Part shown: piece by piece, positions 59,961 to 64,000 of the stretch | Layout: each line of letters opens with the position of its first letter | Position numbering within the stretch: the first letter of the stretch is position 1 | Source of the DNA: Hibiscus mutabilis | Lineage: Eukaryota; Streptophyta; Magnoliopsida; Malvales; Malvaceae | Reading direction: 5' to 3' | DNA: 64,000 nt | Assembly: GCA_019671005.1 (NCBI GenBank) | Contig: CM033747.1 | Span: 27,741,188-27,805,187 of the forward strand | Position numbers and translations under genes: made by a program | Notes under the pieces: model-generated | Seen by the model: the letters and a program-made list of their open reading frames with translations, nothing else | Told to the model about the DNA's origin: nothing | Database searches by the model: none

Positions 59961-60409
59961 ACTAGAAAAATGACGAATCTGTCTTAAAAAGATATTTTAT
60001 ACACGTCTCGACAAAATTATGCTTCCAATTCACATTCGTCAAAAATGCATTTTAAAATTTATGTTTATTTTTAAAATCAATTTCTATTTAATTATTTTAC
60101 GATAAATTGTTATTTTAATCAATTATATTGGTGCATTGTATGCTTTGGGTCTAACATAATTAACGTTAAAATATAATTTTATCAATGTGTTAGCTGTTGA
60201 TTATATAACTTTAGCTTATGATTATATAACTTTTAAGGGAACTAAACTGAAATTTCAGAATGTTTAGAGGGGTTAAAATGAAATTTTATCATTGTTTTAA
60301 CTTTATAACTTTAGATTTTGAAGGACCATAGTTGAAAACTTACAATTTAAGGGGTCAAGAACCCTATCTGCCTCCACACAGCCCACGTACTCACTACCAT
60401 AATGATGGA

Positions 60410-60905
60410 TATTAAGGGAGAGTAAATCTCGACTCGAAAAATATAACTTTTTGATTCAATTAGATTATAATAAATTTGACTTGATTTTACTCAAATCATA
60501 TTTCACAAACTCAATTCGAAAAAATCAAGTAAAGTTTTAGTTATAAAATAAGACTCAAATAACTTGAATAACTCGAATTTTTTAGTAATTGGTTGAACAA
60601 TTTTCTGAGTCAAGTCTTTCAACTCTTCCTGATACGTATATATCGCAAATGAAAAATATGAAGAAATGTATATGTATATCATATATGGTTATAGAAAACC
60701 TTTTAAATTATAACCAATTAGTACCATAATATTATAAATAATTACGATTAAAATTGAACATAAACTTAAACAACTCGACTTGATTCGACCCAAAGTTCAT
60801 AAACTCGATTCGAAAAAAATCTCAAACGACGCTTGAGTTATAAAATATGACTCGTCAACTCAACTAGCTCGATTTTTTTTCTTGAATCGATCAAATATTC
60901 ACCCC
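60410..60905. repeat. Second copy of dispersed AT-rich repeat
   Basis: Matches 1-323 plus 1542-1800 in the same order. This uninterrupted copy shows the empty site for the solo LTR at 329-1536 ('CCTGATACGTATATATCGCAAATG'). Confidence 0.6.
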
Positions 60906-61360
60906 TAATGAACATTATTTTTTTTGGAAAAATCATTGATATGCAAGGTTTACTCAAGCTTGTTAAATTAGGGTTGTATGGTTTAGAATTTATGGTTTAG
61001 AGTTTAGGTTTAAGATTTTAAATTTTAAACAAAAATTATGTAGTAATATTTTTTTACATACGTTGTATGTCAAAACATAACCCTAATTTTTAGGGTAAAC
61101 TACTAGAATGATCACTTATGTTTAGGGTTTGTACAGTTTTGGTTACCGATTTTCAAATTTAACCATTATGGTCACTTACGGTCACTAGAATGTTTGTTCC
61201 CGTTAAACACTAATAGGAGGATGATCTGACACAGTAAAAAGAATGATAAATTACCTAGATAGTCCCTAAACTATTAATTCACTTCTATTTTGACTATCGA
61301 AATAAAATAATTTATATAATTACACATTTAATCTTCTATATTTATAATTTTTTATTTCTT

Positions 61361-61705
61361 TTCCCCTCCACTATCTTCCACATTCTTCTTCATCTAACAC
61401 AATCCCTAGCTTTTTACTATATTAATTCCCAAATACATAAATAAGGAGATGATGGCTATTGTAGTAATCTTAAGCTCATAAAATGAGAAACCTATTTGCA
61501 CTCAACTAAGAGTAAGCATGTGGGAACACAACCAAATTATGTACTAAAAACCCCCAGCTTTAAAGAATAACAAAAAGAAAGTTAAAACTCAAAACGAGTA
61601 AAAAAAATTACTACAATAGCCATCATCTCTCTATCTATGTATTTGAGAATTAATATAGTAGAAAATTAAGGACTGGGTTAGATAAAGAAGATTATGGAAG
61701 GGAGA
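61361..61705. mobile_element. Fold-back element with ~100-bp arms
   Basis: Left arm at about 61361-61475 and right arm at about 61609-61705 are inverted copies, sharing GATGATGGCTATTGTAGTAA and ACTATATTAATTC words. The 130-bp interior is non-coding. Probably a MITE. Confidence 0.65.
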
Positions 61706-61787
61706 AAAAAAAACTCAGCTCGAAAACAGGTGTTGGGATCGATTGATCATACTAATATTGAGATTTTGTGGAATTGTGCGGTTGGAT

Positions 61788-62332
61788 GGACAGATTGCTC
61801 TCGGACGATAACAGAATTAGCAGGCGAAAGACGTTGGAAAACCAGGGCATGAGAAATGGTTTAGTCAATTGATGGAATGGTCTCCGGAAATTGATATGAA
61901 TTCTCGGAGGATTTGGGTGGCAATTAGTGGGATACCTATTCATGCCTGGTCCAGACGGTCTTTGGAGAGTATTGCACAAATATGGGGATCCTTTATTACA
62001 CTTGCAGATGGCACCGAAATCCCTACATCTTTTGAGCGAGGTTATTTGCTAATTGTGACGAGTAAAGCGGACAAAATTGATGAAAATGATATATTTGATA
62101 GTGGATCGAAAGGTATTTCCGATTTGAGTTCAGGAATCAGAGATGATTAGGGGGTCGATTCAAAAGAAATCTATTGTGAACATTGAGAAGAAGGAAGTTC
62201 GTTCTTCTAATGTTGAAAGGGAGGACAAAGAAAGTGGTTCAAGGATGGATCATGCGAGACCGGGACATGTGGATTTGAATTCCCCGTGCAAAAATCTCGT
62301 AAACGCAAGACAAGAGAGGGTGCTTTCAGAAT
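61788..62332 (+). pseudogene. LINE ORF1 fragment (DUF4283-like)
   Basis: An open stretch reads RRIWVAISGIPIHAWSRRSL and then FERGYLLIVTSKADKIDE. This matches the ORF1-type protein found in plant L1-like LINEs, just before where a CCHC knuckle would be. The downstream part shifts frame near 62145 and ends without the endonuclease. It is an isolated 5' piece. The minus-strand LINE beyond 62429 is a different copy. Confidence 0.65.
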
Positions 62333-62428
62333 AAACAATAGTGTCAAAAACTGCATCAGGTAGCGTTTTAGTTAGGTGGAAGCAAAATCAGATATGAGAC
62401 GAGACAGCTTGGGTTTCAGACGAGACAA

Positions 62429-64000
62429 CTATTCTAGCTCGAATCCAATAAAAAAGAGAGAGTAGGCGATCGCTCTAACCTTCGCCTTATTTGAATCCAA
62501 ATGATCAAGAGGTCTCGAGAAGAGAGCATATACACGTCCCTGATCATCACGCAACACTCCTCCCATACCGGCAGGACCTGGTTTCCCACGGGCAGCTTCG
62601 TCCACATTAAACTTAAAGGTCCCTTCAGGAAAGAGAACCCATAAGACTCCGAGCCTCAACCTCGGTCGTACTGAAGAAATCAAATAAGACCAAAGATAAT
62701 CCCACCATTGAGCCTCCCCTATACAATCAGCCTTCTTTGTCACCTTTACCCAATATAAAGAATGAAGCTTCGCCATAAAAAATATAATCCATCGCCAAAC
62801 TTTTAGCATTGAACACCTTGTCGTTTTGAGCGAGCCAAAGAGACCAAAGTAGAGTAGTACATCCCGAGACCCACCATTTCCACGACAAACCAGTAAACGA
62901 GCAATACAATCCCAGAACTAAAAATTCCTTCAAAGTCCTTGGCAAAGGTAAAGCCACCCTCCACCAAGACAAAAACCAAGACCACAACTGTAATACCTCA
63001 AAATTTTGGTTAGTGACCAAAATAAAAAACTTGAAAAGTTTGGTGACCAAAATGTATAAAATAATAGTAGCTCGCTTTAACTAGTCTAGGTATGGTTTGT
63101 AATATTAATATCTAGATGAGTGATTACTTTATAATGTGGATTATATTAGTTTAAATAAATTTTTAGTAATGGAGATCGGGTAAAGTTATAAATTTGATTT
63201 TTAGAGTAATCAAGATGATTTTTAATTTAGGCAAATTTTAGGCAGTTTACCTAATTAAAATGTTTAGTTATAAACTGCCAAGTTTCTGTCTGAAAACGAA
63301 ATCTATTTGACGAGTTAAAAATTAGTAGTTGGTTTTACGCGATAAATTGAAATTTTTGAAAATTTCTATTTCTGATTAGATTGAGTAGTGTAAAATACGG
63401 TTAAATATTAGGTGACATTCCTTACTAGTATTAAGAATTAAATATTGGTAAGGGTGTTACAACAACTCCCTCATCTTAAAGCAAGAAAACAAAATATGAT
63501 CAATCTCATCTTCCCTCTCGCCACACCACAGACAAATATCAGACTCCACAGGCACTAGAGCCCCCAATTGTGAATAAAATTAATTATCAGTAACCTTCCC
63601 AAACAAGAAAACCAAATAAAGGCTTGAACCTTCAGAGGGACTGTAAGTCGCCACACAAAACAAACTCCTAGATCCTCTTCTCCTGCACCTAACGGCAACA
63701 ACATGGTCGACAATGACTTCACCAAAAACTTGCCCAATCTTTTTTATTTCCAAGCTAGCATATCCAGCTTGTCCAAATAAAGAGAAATTGACTTGATCAT
63801 GCCCATCAATTCCTCTAGCATTGCAAGCTAAAAGTTTTCAAGTCTTTCTGAAAAAACGATAGCCACATGGAGTGAAGAAATGATCCCTCATTAGCACAAT
63901 CAAGTACTAAAGCCAGCTTATCATTCGCCAAAGCAAACAGTCGTGAAAACAAAACATGTAATGGCTCCTCATGACACCAAGCATCAGCCTAAAATATTAC
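62429..64000 (-). pseudogene. LINE 3' region: zf-RVT and RNase H-like, runs off window
   Basis: Reading from 64000 downwards: a PLHVLFSRLFAL block near 63950; WRLTVPLKVQAFIWFSCLGR of the zinc-binding RT tail (zf-RVT) near 63590-63650; WSLWLAQNDKVFNAK near 62820-62860; and an RNase H domain, FKFNVDEAARGKPGPAGMGG, near 62540-62610. In the RNase H the usual SNEAE is SNKAK, so a catalytic acidic residue is lost. A 473-bp insertion (62989-63461) splits it. The frame is broken elsewhere too. The start lies outside the window. Confidence 0.75.
62989..63461 (+). mobile_element. 473-bp mini-LTR insertion with perfect TSD
   Basis: Begins TGTAATACCTCAAAATTT and ends GGGTGTTACA, with the 5-bp duplication ACAAC at 62984-62988 and 63462-63466. 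The ends match those of the 3.6-kb solo LTR at 35151-38769, but the length is about one eighth. It has no coding content. Confidence 0.8.

Overview
This window is plant nuclear DNA, almost certainly eudicot. It has two ordinary protein-coding genes, an ATL-type RING-H2 ubiquitin ligase (about 4.3-5.6 kb, minus strand) and a four-exon GT47/exostosin glycosyltransferase (55.5-58.3 kb, plus strand). The rest is AT-rich DNA filled with transposable elements and their decayed remains. The Ogre/Tat-like fragment at 16.6-20.9 kb resembles families I associate with Malvaceae and cucurbits, but I cannot fix the species from sequence alone.

Layout. 1-1800: a dispersed AT-rich repeat split by a solo LTR (329-1536, perfect 5-bp target duplication). 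1.8-9.6 kb: spacer with fold-back elements, several with telomere-like TTTAGGG arms, around the ATL gene. 9.65-11.0 kb: a broken gene with an internal duplication. 11.0-16.6 kb: Ty3/gypsy element C (5' LTR, primer site, gag, pol), cut off inside RNase H. 16.6-20.9 kb: element D, a gag-protease piece of an Ogre/Tat-like element. 21.0-21.1 kb: the broken first exon of a MOR1/XMAP215-like gene on the minus strand. 21.9-54.3 kb: a stack of nested insertions. A MITE is split by Ty3/gypsy element B. B is split by two inverted solo LTRs, by complete element A and by a large solo LTR. A is itself split by another solo LTR. Four of these insertions still have readable 5-bp duplications with at most one mismatch, and a fifth (24762-27274) is less certain. 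54.3-64.0 kb: spacer and a MITE, the GT47 gene, fold-back repeats, and two LINE remnants, one carrying a 473-bp mini-LTR insertion.

The most unusual signals are non-coding and lie inside LTRs. First, clusters of a 10-bp palindrome, GTAYCGRTAC, occur in six LTR families (one probably Copia, five Gypsy-like). Successive copies start exactly 20 bp apart in 22 of about 32 pairs I measured. Second, several LTRs carry arrays of short hairpins in which the loop is conserved but the stem differs between units while staying self-complementary. Third, divergent LTRs share the box TTGGCATGCCATAG, a CGYGTAYC box and a TGAGCT/AGCTCA-type hairpin in similar order. I know of no description of these as one system. 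They look like cis-acting RNA or DNA modules kept or exchanged among retrotransposons, but no function is shown here.
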